Shown: positions 55,029-64,000, counted from the first letter of the stretch. The stretch: 64,000 nucleotides of DNA from Catalinimonas alkaloidigena (GCF_029504655.1 NZ_JAQFIL010000001.1:6019001-6083000); one strand, 5' to 3'. Made by a program: numbers and translations. Notes: generated by a model from the letters alone, not told the origin.

Positions 55029-56123
55029 ATGAATAAACCTAAGCATGAGAAAATTCTTCTTCAGTTTGACGAAGAAAGTAATTTCGCTGATTGTGAAATC
55101 AGAAGCGAACTTTCTACAGTAGCCCGCACCGGGAGTAACCTTTGGCTGGCCTTTGACGAAGGGCTGGGACTGGAAAGGCTCACCATCAATGATAAGGGGT
55201 ACGGAAATCACATCCGTTACCTAATGAGTGACTTTATCCACTTACCGGGAGGTGAGGATGAAATTGATATTGAAGGTATTGCTTATGCTGATCACTATCT
55301 TTGGTTAGTAGGATCACACAGCTTGAAGCGGGACAAACCGGAAAAAGATGAATCTCTCTCCAAACAGGTAAAAGCCTTAAAAAAGATAAAAAACGACCCA
55401 AATCGCTATACCCTCGCACGTATTCCTGTAGTCTTGAACAAAAAAACAGGAGAGCATGAGCTGTTTAAAGAATGTCCGCATCCTGAAGATCCAAAAAAAA
55501 TGCTGACTGCTGCCAAAGTAAAGGCCGGGAAAAAGCAAAGTAAGCTGAGCAAAGCGCTGCGCAATGATAAGCACATCTCTCCCTTTATGCATCTGCCCGG
55601 AAAAGACAATGGTCTGGACATAGAAGGCATCGCAGTACACAAAGGTCGTATTATGTTGGGACTTCGTGGCCCCGTACTCCGAGGTTATGCTATCATCCTG
55701 GAAGTTGCGGTCAAAGAGAAAAAGAAAGGAAAGAAGCTAAAACTGAAAAAAATCGGCAAACACGGAAATAGATACCGCAAACATTTTGTTCATCTGAGAG
55801 GCATGGGCATCCGTGAACTGGCATATGCTGACAATGATCTGCTGATATTGGCAGGGCCCACTATGGATTGTGATGGCACCATAGCACTCTACCGTATGAA
55901 AAACGGTCCTGATGATGCCAAAGAAAGTATTACCCACCGAGACGGTATAGAAAGAATATTTAATATCGCCATGGGACATGAAACTCCCTACGGCAAAGAC
56001 AAAGCCGAAGGAGTCACACTTACCGAAGACCACAATATTATGGTTGTGTATGATGCTCCTGCCGATGAACGTATGGTAGGTAACAGTGATGCTTACGCTG
56101 ACGTATTTGAGTATAAGTCGTAA
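55029..56123 (+). CDS. DUF3616-family protein
   Basis: I choose the ATG at 55029 (364 residues), five bases after the ruvC stop. It matches DUF3616: SNLWLAFDEGLGLERL, DIEGIAYADHYLWLVGSHS, LDIEGIAVHKGRIMLGLRGP. The pattern suggests a beta-propeller repeat. No signal peptide. The family function is unknown. Likely cotranscribed with ruvC. Confidence 0.82.
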   Translation: MNKPKHEKILLQFDEESNFADCEIRSELSTVARTGSNLWLAFDEGLGLERLTINDKGYGNHIRYLMSDFIHLPGGEDEIDIEGIAYADHYLWLVGSHSLKRDKPEKDESLSKQVKALKKIKNDPNRYTLARIPVVLNKKTGEHELFKECPHPEDPKKMLTAAKVKAGKKQSKLSKALRNDKHISPFMHLPGKDNGLDIEGIAVHKGRIMLGLRGPVLRGYAIILEVAVKEKKKGKKLKLKKIGKHGNRYRKHFVHLRGMGIRELAYADNDLLILAGPTMDCDGTIALYRMKNGPDDAKESITHRDGIERIFNIAMGHETPYGKDKAEGVTLTEDHNIMVVYDAPADERMVGNSDAYADVFEYKS

Positions 56124-56188
56124 AGTCAGTCTATTTTCAGGCTATAAATTATTAATAACCACGAAGAAAGAGTAAAACAAAAAAATTT

Positions 56189-56857
56189 ATGAATAGTAAT
56201 CTCGCCATTATATTTGATATGGATGGTGTCATCGTTGATAACCACCAGTTTCACCTCAAGTCATGGCTTCAATTCTTTGAAGAGCATAATATATCCATGA
56301 CTGAAGAAGAGTACAAACAAAAGGTCAATGGGCGAACCATGGAGGAAATCCTTACTAAAATCATGGGTAAGGACCTGTCAAAACAGAAGTTGCGAGACCT
56401 TGGAGAAGAAAAAGAGAAAGTGTATCGGGATATGTATCGCCCCCACATCAAGGCTACCGATGGGCTTCCTGAGTTTCTGGAAGAGCTCAAAGTACGAAAC
56501 GTACCTCGTGCTGTAGCTACCTCTGCTCCGCCTCCCAATGTTGATTTTACCATGGAAAACACCGGCCTGCGTCTCTTTTTTTCTACCATCATAGATGACA
56601 CAATGGTAAACAAAGGCAAGCCTGATCCTGAGGTATATCTGACAGCCGCCAAAAAACTGGATATGAAGCCAGAACAATGCATTGTGTTTGAAGATGCTAT
56701 ACTTGGAATTCAGGCAGGTAAAAACGCCGGCATGAAAGTTATTGCTGTAGCTACCACGCATAGCCGGGAAGAACTGGAAGCAGGAGAAGCCGACTATGTG
56801 GTAGATGATTTTATGGGACTGACTGTAGAAAAGCTATACGCGGAGCTAAAGTTATAG
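56189..56857 (+). CDS. HAD-family phosphatase (beta-phosphoglucomutase-like)
   Basis: This 222-residue HAD protein has motif I DMDGVIVDN near residue 10, motif II ATSAPP near residue 115, Lys in NKGKPDPEVY near residue 142 and acidic motif IV FEDAILG near residue 165. It resembles beta-phosphoglucomutases and sugar phosphatases; which one cannot be told. It has a terminator-like hairpin after it. Confidence 0.85.
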   Translation: MNSNLAIIFDMDGVIVDNHQFHLKSWLQFFEEHNISMTEEEYKQKVNGRTMEEILTKIMGKDLSKQKLRDLGEEKEKVYRDMYRPHIKATDGLPEFLEELKVRNVPRAVATSAPPPNVDFTMENTGLRLFFSTIIDDTMVNKGKPDPEVYLTAAKKLDMKPEQCIVFEDAILGIQAGKNAGMKVIAVATTHSREELEAGEADYVVDDFMGLTVEKLYAELKL

Positions 56858-56985
56858 CATGTTCAGCGCTAAAGGGCTTATAGGGTTTTTAACCTACACA
56901 GATAGAACTTTTTCATACTTAGTTGTAGAATTATCTGCTATGTTTTGAACCAACTGGCCTTAATATCTCTTAATAAAAGAACAGT

Positions 56986-57013
56986 AACCAGCTTTTTGAA
57001 GAGCTGGTTTTTT
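56986..57013 (+). terminator. Terminator after the HAD gene
   Basis: AACCAGCT (56986-56993) pairs with AGCTGGTT (57002-57009), followed by T-run. The next gene starts about 15 bases later. Confidence 0.75.
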
Positions 57014-57023
57014 ACTTAATTTC

Positions 57024-57701
57024 ATGTACATGAACTTTAAAGCACCTATTCTTTTGGTATTCATCAGTTTCTTGAGCATTACCAGCCTGTATGCACAAAA
57101 TGGTGGAATCAAAATAGCCAAGCTTAAATACAATGGTGGAGGAGATTGGTATGCTAACAAAACGGCCTTGCCAAATCTCATCAAGTTTTGTAATGAATCT
57201 ATCAACACGCAAATTGCTCCGGAAGAAGAAGTGGTGGAAGTAGGCAGCCCTGAGCTGTTTTTATACCCTTACATCTACATGACCGGTCACGGCAATGTCG
57301 TATTTTCAGATGAAGAAGCTGAGAATCTCCGAAAATACCTTATCTCAGGAGGGTTTCTTCATATTGATGATAACTACGGTTTAGATGAATTTGTGAGGAT
57401 AGAGATGAAAAAGGTGTTTCCTGAACTGGAATTTGTAGAGTTACCTGATGATCATAGCATATATAACCAAAAATTCAACTTTTCTAAAGGTCTGCCAAAA
57501 ATTCACGAGCATGACGGTAATGCTTCCCAAGGTTTTGGTCTGATTTATGAAGGACGCCTCGTATGCTTTTACACCTTCGAAAGTGATCTGGGAAATGGAT
57601 GGGAAGACCAGCGCATACACAACGACCCTGAAGAAGTGAGACAGCAGGCCCTCAAAATGGGAGCCAACATCATTTCTTTTGCTTTCACTCAGGAGAGCTA
57701 A
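57024..57701 (+). CDS. Secreted DUF4159-family protein
   Basis: This 225-residue protein has a signal peptide (start MYMNFK or the second Met, ending LYAQ) and matches DUF4159, which has the GATase1-like fold: GGGDWYANKTALPNL, YMTGHGNVVFSDEEAENLRKYL, GGFLHIDDNYGLDEF. In Bacteroidota the family is linked to VWA/AAA membrane complexes; no catalytic role is proven. Confidence 0.83.
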   Translation: MYMNFKAPILLVFISFLSITSLYAQNGGIKIAKLKYNGGGDWYANKTALPNLIKFCNESINTQIAPEEEVVEVGSPELFLYPYIYMTGHGNVVFSDEEAENLRKYLISGGFLHIDDNYGLDEFVRIEMKKVFPELEFVELPDDHSIYNQKFNFSKGLPKIHEHDGNASQGFGLIYEGRLVCFYTFESDLGNGWEDQRIHNDPEEVRQQALKMGANIISFAFTQES

Positions 57702-57800
57702 ATTATTTAAACTTTTATTTATATTAGTTGTGCTGTTTGAACTTTAACGTCAATAAAACATTTATTCACAAAGTATTATCCATATTAAATTCTCAACTCA

Positions 57801-58559
57801 GTGATTATTATTGCATTCTTTATTGCCCACTGGTATTTCTCTTTGTTTTGCCAGACTTTCTTCCTACATCGTTATGCAGCACATAAGCTGTTTACGATGA
57901 ATCGCTTCTGGGAGCGTTTCTTCTTCATATTCACCTGGATGTGGCAGGGTTCATCTTACCTGAGTCCCCGGGCTTATGCCATACTTCACCGTATGCACCA
58001 TGCCTACAGTGATACCGAGCATGACCCTCACTCTCCTCATCACAGCGAAAACCTATTTGATATGATGTGGAAGACCAAAGACATCTACAATGGTTATGTA
58101 AACCACGAGGTAGAGCCTGAACCAAGATTTGCTAAAGATTTGCCCGAGTGGGATTCTTTTGAAAAAGTTGCCGATAACTGGATGGTACGTACTGCATGGG
58201 GCGTAGCTTACAGCTTGTTTTATATTTGGGCTATCTCAATTGCTCAGTTGCCCGGAACTCACTGGCTCATGTATGGATTATTACCTATTCATTACCTGAT
58301 GGGACCCATTCACGGAGCTATTGTAAACTGGTGTGGGCACATGTACGGCTACAGTAACTATGATAACCGTGATAAGTCAAAGAACACATTAGTGTTTGAC
58401 TTCCTGATGTTGGGAGAATTATTCCAAAACAACCACCACCGTCTGCCCAAGCGTCTGGACTTCGCTGCTAAATGGTTTGAGATTGACCCCAGCTATCCCG
58501 TGATCAAGATGCTGGAAAAATTACAGATTATCAAAATAAAGAAACTTAAGAAAGCCTAG
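57801..58559 (+). CDS. Membrane fatty-acid desaturase (acyl-CoA/acyl-lipid type)
   Basis: It starts with GTG at 57801 and is 252 residues long. The three histidine boxes are visible: HRYAAHK near residue 23, HRMHHAYSD near residue 64 and NNHHRLPK near residue 212. Four or more membrane segments flank them. It introduces a double bond into fatty acids using a di-iron site, in line with cold or membrane adaptation. It has a strong terminator. Confidence 0.88.
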   Translation: MIIIAFFIAHWYFSLFCQTFFLHRYAAHKLFTMNRFWERFFFIFTWMWQGSSYLSPRAYAILHRMHHAYSDTEHDPHSPHHSENLFDMMWKTKDIYNGYVNHEVEPEPRFAKDLPEWDSFEKVADNWMVRTAWGVAYSLFYIWAISIAQLPGTHWLMYGLLPIHYLMGPIHGAIVNWCGHMYGYSNYDNRDKSKNTLVFDFLMLGELFQNNHHRLPKRLDFAAKWFEIDPSYPVIKMLEKLQIIKIKKLKKA

Positions 58560-58578
58560 CCTTTCTTACTCCGTATAG

Positions 58579-58610
58579 CCGCCTTTTGCTCAGCAGAAGG
58601 CGGTTTTTTT
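58579..58610 (+). terminator. Strong terminator after the desaturase gene
   Basis: CCGCCTTTTG (58579-58588) pairs with CAGAAGGCGG (58594-58603) with one T-G pair, loop CTCAG, then seven T. Confidence 0.88.
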
Positions 58611-58661
58611 ATGTCTTTCTGGTATTTAAGAGTAAGCCAAGAAAGAAAGTTTCTTCAAAAC

Positions 58662-58710
58662 AACTAATAAATTAGTTGATAAACTAAAAAATTAGTTTTA
58701 CATTAGTTTA
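58662..58710 (+). promoter_or_regulatory. Palindromic operator candidates for BlaI
   Basis: AACTAAT-aa-ATTAGTT (58662-58677) and AAACTAA-aaaa-TTAGTTT (58681-58698) are two inverted repeats 4 bases apart, with an extra TTAGTTTA half-site at 58703-58710. They lie 25-70 bases before tonB in the cluster holding a BlaI repressor, so BlaI binding is likely. Confidence 0.65.
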
Positions 58711-58732
58711 TATCATCAAACACTGCTTAGCT

Positions 58733-59404
58733 ATGGAAAACAAGAAAAACCGCACCTTTAACCTTGAAAGCAAACGAGGGCTACACTTTAGCATCGGCTT
58801 AGTAGTGAGCCTGGCAATTATTACACTGGCCTTTGAATGGAAATCGTACGACAGAGGCCCTATTGTAAATTTTGGCAGTCAGGAAACTGTTTTTGATGAA
58901 GTCAAAGACATGCCTGTAACTGTACATCAACCTCCCAAACCTCCTGCTGTATTACCCGAGATCAAGGCAATACCTGATGATGAAGAGCCTGAAGTAGACA
59001 TGGATTTTATGCTTGACATAGATATTGATCAATCCACTGCTATTGCAGAGTATGTACCTGAAGACATTCCCGATGAAAAACCGGATGATACGCCTTTTAT
59101 TTTCGTAGAAGAAGAGCCTACTCCCGCCGGTGGTATGCAATCCTTCTACCAGTATCTAAGCAAAAACCTGAATTATCCGAAAAAGGCGATCCGCAATGGA
59201 ACAGAAGGTAAAGTGTATGTACAGTTCGTTGTCAATACCGACGGCTCTCTTACCAATCTTAAAGTACTCAAAGGCATAAGCCCTGAATGTGATCAGGAAG
59301 CTTTACGTGTGCTGGCCAACGCGCCCAAATGGAAACCCGGAAAGCAGCGGGGTCGGGCCGTAAGGGTACAGATGAGTATGCCCATTGTATTTAGTCTCCA
59401 ATAA
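58733..59404 (+). CDS. tonB: Energy transducer TonB
   Basis: This 223-residue protein has an N-terminal membrane anchor (about 18-36), a Pro/Asp-rich periplasmic linker (about 60-130) and a TonB C-terminal domain (about 138-223, GTEGKVYVQFVVNTDGSL, PKWKPGKQRGRAVRV). It transmits energy from ExbBD to outer-membrane receptors, though the closeness to BlaI/M56 suggests it is controlled by a signal. The terminal domain closely resembles that of the M56 gene downstream. Confidence 0.87.
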   Translation: MENKKNRTFNLESKRGLHFSIGLVVSLAIITLAFEWKSYDRGPIVNFGSQETVFDEVKDMPVTVHQPPKPPAVLPEIKAIPDDEEPEVDMDFMLDIDIDQSTAIAEYVPEDIPDEKPDDTPFIFVEEEPTPAGGMQSFYQYLSKNLNYPKKAIRNGTEGKVYVQFVVNTDGSLTNLKVLKGISPECDQEALRVLANAPKWKPGKQRGRAVRVQMSMPIVFSLQ

Positions 59405-59460
59405 AAAAATAGCTTGTAGGCTAACTCGCTGAGTGGGCCTACGATATGAATTAATGCATT

Positions 59461-59874
59461 ATGAAAGAACCCAAACCCTCTGTAAAAGAATTAACAAAGG
59501 CCGAAGAACAAGTGATGCAGATTCTCTGGCAACTCAAAAAAGGATTTGTCAAAGATATACTGGAAGAGATGCCTAAGCCCAAGCCCGCCTACAATACAGT
59601 ATCCACCATTGTGCGGATACTGGAAAAAAAAGGCTTTGTCGCTTATAAAGCTTATGGCAAAACCCATGAATACTACCCGCTGATCAGTAAAAAGGAGTAT
59701 AGCAGTTACTTCCTCAAAAATTTTGTGGGTAGCTATTTTGGAGGCTCATTCCATAAGCTAGTCTCTTTCTTCGCCCGGGAAAACGATATGGACATCCACG
59801 AATTTGAGGAAATGATGAAGTATGTGGAGCAGGATATCAAGGAAGAAAACGATGAGGAGGCTGAAAAAAATTAA
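59461..59874 (+). CDS. BlaI/MecI-family repressor
   Basis: This 137-residue protein has the winged helix of BlaI/MecI: LTKAEEQVMQILWQLKKGFVK and PAYNTVSTIVRILEKKGFV (about residues 10-55), then a helical dimerisation part. In the family it represses its own operon until a BlaR-type M56 protease is activated and cleaves it. Here the M56 protein is two genes downstream. Palindromic operator candidates precede tonB. Confidence 0.88.
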   Translation: MKEPKPSVKELTKAEEQVMQILWQLKKGFVKDILEEMPKPKPAYNTVSTIVRILEKKGFVAYKAYGKTHEYYPLISKKEYSSYFLKNFVGSYFGGSFHKLVSFFARENDMDIHEFEEMMKYVEQDIKEENDEEAEKN

Positions 59875-59880
59875 AAGCCT

Positions 59881-60861
59881 ATGCGTTGGATTCAGGAAAA
59901 ACCGATCATTATCATACCCATCGCCTTGCTGCTGGCACTTTTGGTCCTACCGATGTTTGACGAGGATAGCCAACCAAAGACAAAGCATGCCTCAGTGGCT
60001 CCTGAGAAATTTCCCAGCACAGGCTTTCCGGATTATGATCTGCTGCCTGATAAGCTCAAGCAGCGGATGGAAGAACTGGTAAAAGAAGATACAATGCACC
60101 GGTACAGCTTTTACTATTTTTTTGAAGTGGATGATGTGAACCGTCACTATTACATAGATGACTATTCCATGAATACCATATTGATCTCACAAAAAGCAGA
60201 AAATCAGGAGGCACTGGCTTTGGTAGATGAAAGGCTCATGGAAGATGATGGCAGGGGATTTAGCATAGTCCGTCATCCCCAGTACTGGGACTGGATAAAG
60301 GACAGAGCTATGAAGGAAAAAGCGTTTTCAAATAAGAACCTGGTTCACTATGTCTTTCCTGAGGGAAAAGCTGACTTCAGAGACTTGAGAGTGGGTATTT
60401 TTAAAGATACTACCAACTACCTCAGCATGTATGAAGATGAGCTTACGCATGACAGCAAAACCTATGGCCTGAGAGAAGTAGATACCCCTCCAATTCCTAA
60501 AAGAGGTATGGCCTATTTTCATGAGGTCATCAGAAAGTTTCTGGAAGATAAACTCGTCTACTTCAACTTCTACAGCATGGAAGGACTAGTGAAGGCAGAA
60601 TTTACCATTGGCGGAAAAGCTGACTCTCCGCAGATCATTGAAGGCTTCAGCACCCGGGAAAGTGAGCTGGAAGAAGCCTATAAACTGGATGGCCTGATCG
60701 TCAAAGCACTGAATGATCCAAAAGTACGCTGGAAGTCAGGCGTAATAAATGGCAAAAAAGTAAATACCCGGGTAAGCATGGACTTTCACTTCGCATTTAA
60801 TGAGGAAGGGAACTTAACACTGAGCATGTCAGACCTGTACCCGGCAACTAAAACTTTTTGA
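59881..60861 (+). CDS. Membrane protein between blaI and M56 gene
   Basis: This 326-residue protein has an N-terminal membrane anchor (about 9-24) and an extracytoplasmic part with a weak TonB-like C-terminus (AEFTIGGKADSPQIIEGFS, VRWKSGVINGKKVNTRVSMDFHFAF). No recognised domain otherwise. It starts 6 bases after the BlaI stop and is in operon with the M56 gene. Confidence 0.55.
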   Translation: MRWIQEKPIIIIPIALLLALLVLPMFDEDSQPKTKHASVAPEKFPSTGFPDYDLLPDKLKQRMEELVKEDTMHRYSFYYFFEVDDVNRHYYIDDYSMNTILISQKAENQEALALVDERLMEDDGRGFSIVRHPQYWDWIKDRAMKEKAFSNKNLVHYVFPEGKADFRDLRVGIFKDTTNYLSMYEDELTHDSKTYGLREVDTPPIPKRGMAYFHEVIRKFLEDKLVYFNFYSMEGLVKAEFTIGGKADSPQIIEGFSTRESELEEAYKLDGLIVKALNDPKVRWKSGVINGKKVNTRVSMDFHFAFNEEGNLTLSMSDLYPATKTF

Positions 60862-60880
60862 AATACTAAATCATACCGAT

Positions 60881-62482
60881 ATGAATCATCTGCTAATCTA
60901 TTTGCTGGAAAGCAGCATTTGCCTGGGGGTATTCTATCTCTTTTATATAATGGTGCTGCACGACCAGCCCAGCCATCAATATAATCGTTTTTACCTCCTG
61001 GCTACTTCTCTACTGTCACTTGTGCTACCGCTGCTGGAGATCCCTATTTTGGTATCTGAGAGCGTAGGAAAAGTAGCAGGCAATTACCAGAATTTCATTT
61101 TGCTCAACCCCGCTCTTCTAACAGAAACCCAAGCCGAAACCAGTATGCTGGAAAAACTACTCAACTGGCAAAATGCCCTGCTCTTGTTGTATGGCTTTGG
61201 CGTCTTACTTACTCTAACCCTTTTTATAAAGCAAAGCAGCCAACTGATCATAACAGTGAGAAAAAATCAGAGCATGCCTCGTAAGAAATACCGGCTGATC
61301 TATACTGAGGGCAAACTCCCCACCTCTTCCTGCTTCAGTTTCTTGTTCTGGGATAACACGCAGAAGTTAACGCAGAAAGAAGCCGCGCAGATTATCGCCC
61401 ACGAAGAGGCGCATATACAGCAGAAACATAGTTATGATGTATTTTATATGGCAGTACTCAAGATATTCTTCTGGTTTCATCCGCTGGTATATCTCTATGA
61501 AAGAGCGTTGATAGATGTACACGAATTTGCTGCCGATGCTACTGCTATTGAACATCAAAATCCCGGTAGCTACGCGAAACTCCTAACCCGCAAGCTGTTT
61601 GACGGACTACAATTGTCACTAGTGAACCACTTTTATAAATCAAGAACTTTAAAACGAATCAAAATGATGCATTTAAAGAATCAACAAACACCACGATATA
61701 AACTACTACTGGTAATCCCTTTATTTCTGGCGGTATTTTTCACCTTCTCCTGCCAGACAGAAGAAGAGTTAGAGCAGGAAGCCATTGCTACAACTTATGA
61801 AGATGTGCAGGCGCAACTTCAGCAGATAGAAGGTCAGATAAATACGCTGACTTTAGAATATTTTGATGATTATTCATCAGTACGTAATGAAAAGGCGAAA
61901 TTGTTTAAAGAAAGGGGAGAAACTATTAACCCAAAGACTTTTGAATTAGAGTTATGGGAAGAAACGGCTTCCCTTTCTACTTATAGAAAAGTTGAAACAC
62001 TATTTTCCCGCCGAGATGCTCTGAGAGAAAAACTGGCAACGCTTCCCGATCCTGATGGAATATATACAGTGGTAGAAAACCAGCCGGAGCCGGAAGGAGG
62101 CATCAAAGAGTTTTATCAGCACATTGGCCAGAACCTGAAATATCCTGCTCAGGCTCGTCGTATGGGCATAGAGGGCAAAGTATTTGTACAGTTTGTCGTC
62201 AATGAATATGGCGAGCTTTCAGAGTTTCAAACCCTCAAAGGCATAGGTGCCGGCTGTGATAATGCAGCGATTGAAGCACTTCAATCAGCTCCCGCATGGA
62301 ACCCCGGTACTACCCAAGGAAAACCGGTTAAAGTACGTATGGTCATGCCAATCACTTTCAAGTTGGATCATGGAGATAACAGCAGTACCAGAAAGGTTGA
62401 AGAAGCCTCAAAGGAATTAAGCAAGCTTGAAAACAGCGAGAATAACCTGGAAGAAATTGTAGCAGTTGGGTACACGAAATAG
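60881..62482 (+). CDS. M56 (BlaR1/MecR1-like) sensor protease fused to TonB C-terminal domain
   Basis: This 533-residue protein has four membrane segments (about 4-22, 32-54, 95-112 and 283-300), the M56 zinc motif HEEAH near residue 174 with FAADATAIE following, and a C-terminal TonB domain (about 405-500, GIEGKVFVQFVVNEYGEL). M56 proteases of the BlaR type sense an external signal and cleave the BlaI repressor. The TonB-like domain instead of a penicillin-binding sensor is common in Bacteroidota and suggests a different signal. Confidence 0.88.
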   Translation: MNHLLIYLLESSICLGVFYLFYIMVLHDQPSHQYNRFYLLATSLLSLVLPLLEIPILVSESVGKVAGNYQNFILLNPALLTETQAETSMLEKLLNWQNALLLLYGFGVLLTLTLFIKQSSQLIITVRKNQSMPRKKYRLIYTEGKLPTSSCFSFLFWDNTQKLTQKEAAQIIAHEEAHIQQKHSYDVFYMAVLKIFFWFHPLVYLYERALIDVHEFAADATAIEHQNPGSYAKLLTRKLFDGLQLSLVNHFYKSRTLKRIKMMHLKNQQTPRYKLLLVIPLFLAVFFTFSCQTEEELEQEAIATTYEDVQAQLQQIEGQINTLTLEYFDDYSSVRNEKAKLFKERGETINPKTFELELWEETASLSTYRKVETLFSRRDALREKLATLPDPDGIYTVVENQPEPEGGIKEFYQHIGQNLKYPAQARRMGIEGKVFVQFVVNEYGELSEFQTLKGIGAGCDNAAIEALQSAPAWNPGTTQGKPVKVRMVMPITFKLDHGDNSSTRKVEEASKELSKLENSENNLEEIVAVGYTK

Positions 62483-62508
62483 CAGTGCGATAACTTTACA
62501 AATATTGA

Positions 62509-62540
62509 AGCCAGGCCAACGACGGTTTGGCTTTTTATAT
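62509..62540 (+). terminator. Terminator after the M56 gene
   Basis: GCCAGGCC and GGTTTGGC (62510-62535 region) form a stem with two G-T pairs, followed by a T-run. Confidence 0.55.
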
Positions 62541-62596
62541 ATTTTTTTACCTACACATATAGCATTAACTATCTTTGAGCTTTCAACTGGCTCAAC

Positions 62597-63382
62597 ATGA
62601 CTTTCGTTAACTATCTCAGAACGCTTAGCATACTCCGCTTCAAGAAATCTCTTCAGCTTCTTCCCCTGGGCAGGCATCGTGAGTACACCCCTTTCATTAT
62701 TCTTTGTCACGGTCGTACCGGCTCCACACTACTGCATACCTATCTGAATTCGCACCCTGCTATTGTATCTTCAGGAGAATATGCCGGAGATTACATCAAA
62801 AAAGCCAAGGGTGAAATGGAAACTCATTATTTCAAAAATCATATTTTCAATGCCCACCCAAAGCCAATCAAAGCAGTAGGGCTCAAATTCTTTTTCAGAT
62901 ACAGTGATTATGCACGAGGAGAAACCTGTATTCGGGAACTACGGGAAATGTCATCATTGAAAGTGATCGTGTTGAGCCGAAAAAACATGATACGAACTGT
63001 TATTTCTTCTCTTATCGCTGACAAAACCGGGGCCTTGAGCTACTGGGGCGACAAGCATCAGCTTGACACAAAAGACAAGCGACTTTATGTAGATACTGAT
63101 GAATGCATCAGGGAGTTAAAAAAGATGGAAGAAGAACGAAACAGATTTGATGAAATATTTCAAAATCATCAACGTCTGTACCTGAGCTATGAAGAATTAT
63201 TGTCTGAGAAAGGTTTAACGCTAAACAAAGTACAGCGCTTTTTGAATGTAAAACCTCGTATACTTTTCACACTATTAAAGAAGCAAAACCCGGAACCATT
63301 ATCCCAATTAATTATCAATTTCAACGAATTAGAAAAAGCACTAAATGACACTCCCTGGCAATCCATGCTATATCAGCCATGA
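62597..63382 (+). CDS. Sulfotransferase-like protein
   Basis: This 261-residue protein has the PAPS-binding 5'-PSB motif GRTGSTLLHTYLNSHP near residue 38 and a 3'-PB-like VIVLSRKNMIRTVISS near residue 126, the layout of sulfotransferases. It could sulfate glycans or lipids; substrate unknown. It stands alone after the TonB/M56 cluster. Confidence 0.77.
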   Translation: MTFVNYLRTLSILRFKKSLQLLPLGRHREYTPFIILCHGRTGSTLLHTYLNSHPAIVSSGEYAGDYIKKAKGEMETHYFKNHIFNAHPKPIKAVGLKFFFRYSDYARGETCIRELREMSSLKVIVLSRKNMIRTVISSLIADKTGALSYWGDKHQLDTKDKRLYVDTDECIRELKKMEEERNRFDEIFQNHQRLYLSYEELLSEKGLTLNKVQRFLNVKPRILFTLLKKQNPEPLSQLIINFNELEKALNDTPWQSMLYQP

Positions 63383-63489
63383 AGAAAACAGTAAGCTCAA
63401 CAATAAATTTCTAAGCGACAAAGCCTGTTTGATAAAGTATTGTTTTTCAATATATTAGTAAGCATAGCAGGATCATTAAAATCCGGGGC

Positions 63490-64000
63490 ATGCCATATAA
63501 AAAACTACTACAACCTAAGCTTTTTTTACTACTACTCTCAACTCTATTTCTGAGCTTCCTCATCTATAGTTTCTACCCTCAAAACACACTTAGCGAAGAA
63601 GAAGCCGAACTGCTTTTTGCCCACGAGGTATACCCTATTTTACAGGAAAAATGCTTTGCCTGCCACGGAGATGAGAATCATAAGCTGGAAGGTAATTTTG
63701 ACATACGCACATTAGCCTCCGCCCTGAAAGGTGGGGAGTCCGGGCAAGCCGCGCTAAAACCTGGTGATGCTGAAGGGAGCCTGATATATAAGGCCGTTAC
63801 CTGGATGAATAGCGAACTGGAAATGCCTCCCAAGGAGAATGATCGCCTGAACGAAAATCAGATTGCGCTACTCCGCTCCTGGATTGAGGCAGGCGCTCCC
63901 TGGCCGGAAGCAGAAAGGCGTACTTTTCTGGTAGAAAATACCGAGTGGAATTACTCTGATGGCATCAAAGTGAAGACCAGCAAAGCACTTTCTCCTAGCT
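63490..64000 (+). CDS. PSCyt1-type cytochrome protein, N-terminal part
   Basis: This ORF begins at the ATG at 63490 and runs off the window after about 170 residues. It has a membrane segment (about 12-28) and a heme-binding CFACHG motif near residue 55 (YPILQEKCFACHGDENHKLEG), with MPPKENDRL downstream giving the Met ligand. It is the start of a PSCyt1/DUF1549/DUF1553-type protein, common in marine Planctomycetota and Bacteroidota, often near sulfatases. The function of the rest is not visible. Confidence 0.8.
   Translation, partial: MPYKKLLQPKLFLLLLSTLFLSFLIYSFYPQNTLSEEEAELLFAHEVYPILQEKCFACHGDENHKLEGNFDIRTLASALKGGESGQAALKPGDAEGSLIYKAVTWMNSELEMPPKENDRLNENQIALLRSWIEAGAPWPEAERRTFLVENTEWNYSDGIKVKTSKALSPS

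Noticed and set aside
1..64000. CRISPR array or riboswitch
   Set aside because: No regularly spaced repeats or recognisable aptamer were seen.

Overview
The window comes from a Bacteroidota genome, most likely a marine Cytophagales-type bacterium. The sequence-based reasons are a Bacteroidota-style integrase, SprB-like and LamG modules, SiaABC/PglZ-era protein families, DUF4159, DUF3616 and TonB/BlaI/M56 clusters typical of that phylum, TAnnTTTG-like promoter boxes and few Shine-Dalgarno sequences. I cannot name the species.

The left 29 kb is accessory DNA ending at a tRNA-Lys(TTT) gene (29041-29113, minus strand). From the left: the downstream part of a BREX type 1 phage-defence operon (3' end of brxC, pglX, pglZ, brxL) plus a small EVE-like ORF (1-10307); a compact operon of an N6-adenine methyltransferase, a 71-aa ORF and a 1492-aa SF2 helicase (10550-16019); an inverted, very AT-rich GHKL ATPase with a C-terminal PD-(D/E)XK-like motif (16050-18080); a histone-H1-like protein followed in the -1 frame by a RecA-like ATPase, joined by a canonical A_AAA_AAG slippery heptamer (18417-20197); phage-fibre-like genes with four LamG-like modules and a SprB-like repeat (20194-25306); three small membrane/coiled-coil genes in a lysis-cassette-like arrangement (25303-26408); then a membrane protein, a HicAB toxin-antitoxin pair and a tyrosine recombinase next to the tRNA. 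The integrase next to the 3' end of the tRNA marks this as the right edge of an integrated element. The left edge lies outside the window, so whether BREX belongs to the same element is not settled.

From about 29.1 kb onward the DNA looks like chromosomal core: BatE-like protein, HflX, a VWA-like membrane protein, FabG, an fRMsr-like GAF protein, DUF4174, DUF3108, a putative aminopeptidase, RecA and an esterase. A long minus-strand block (51104 down to 41122) holds CheR, CheB, a GAF protein, a SpoIIE phosphatase, SiaB, SiaC and an ABCG-like transporter with a TerB-like N-terminus. This combines a chemotaxis-type methylation pair with a partner-switching phosphorylation module. After it come an inactive-type M16 peptidase homologue, a glycosyltransferase, RuvC, DUF3616, a HAD phosphatase, DUF4159 and a fatty-acid desaturase. 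A TonB-BlaI-ORF-M56 cluster follows, preceded by palindromic operator candidates. The window ends with a sulfotransferase-like gene and the start of a PSCyt1-type cytochrome protein.

The most unusual points are: the G8 tract inside an AT-rich central segment of pglX (possible phase variation and domain exchange), a BrxL whose Lon-like half is replaced by an MIT_C-like domain, the slippery-heptamer H1-like/ATPase pair, and the twice-occurring Lys/Met motif in the giant helicase. All family assignments are from reading the translations; no database search was run.
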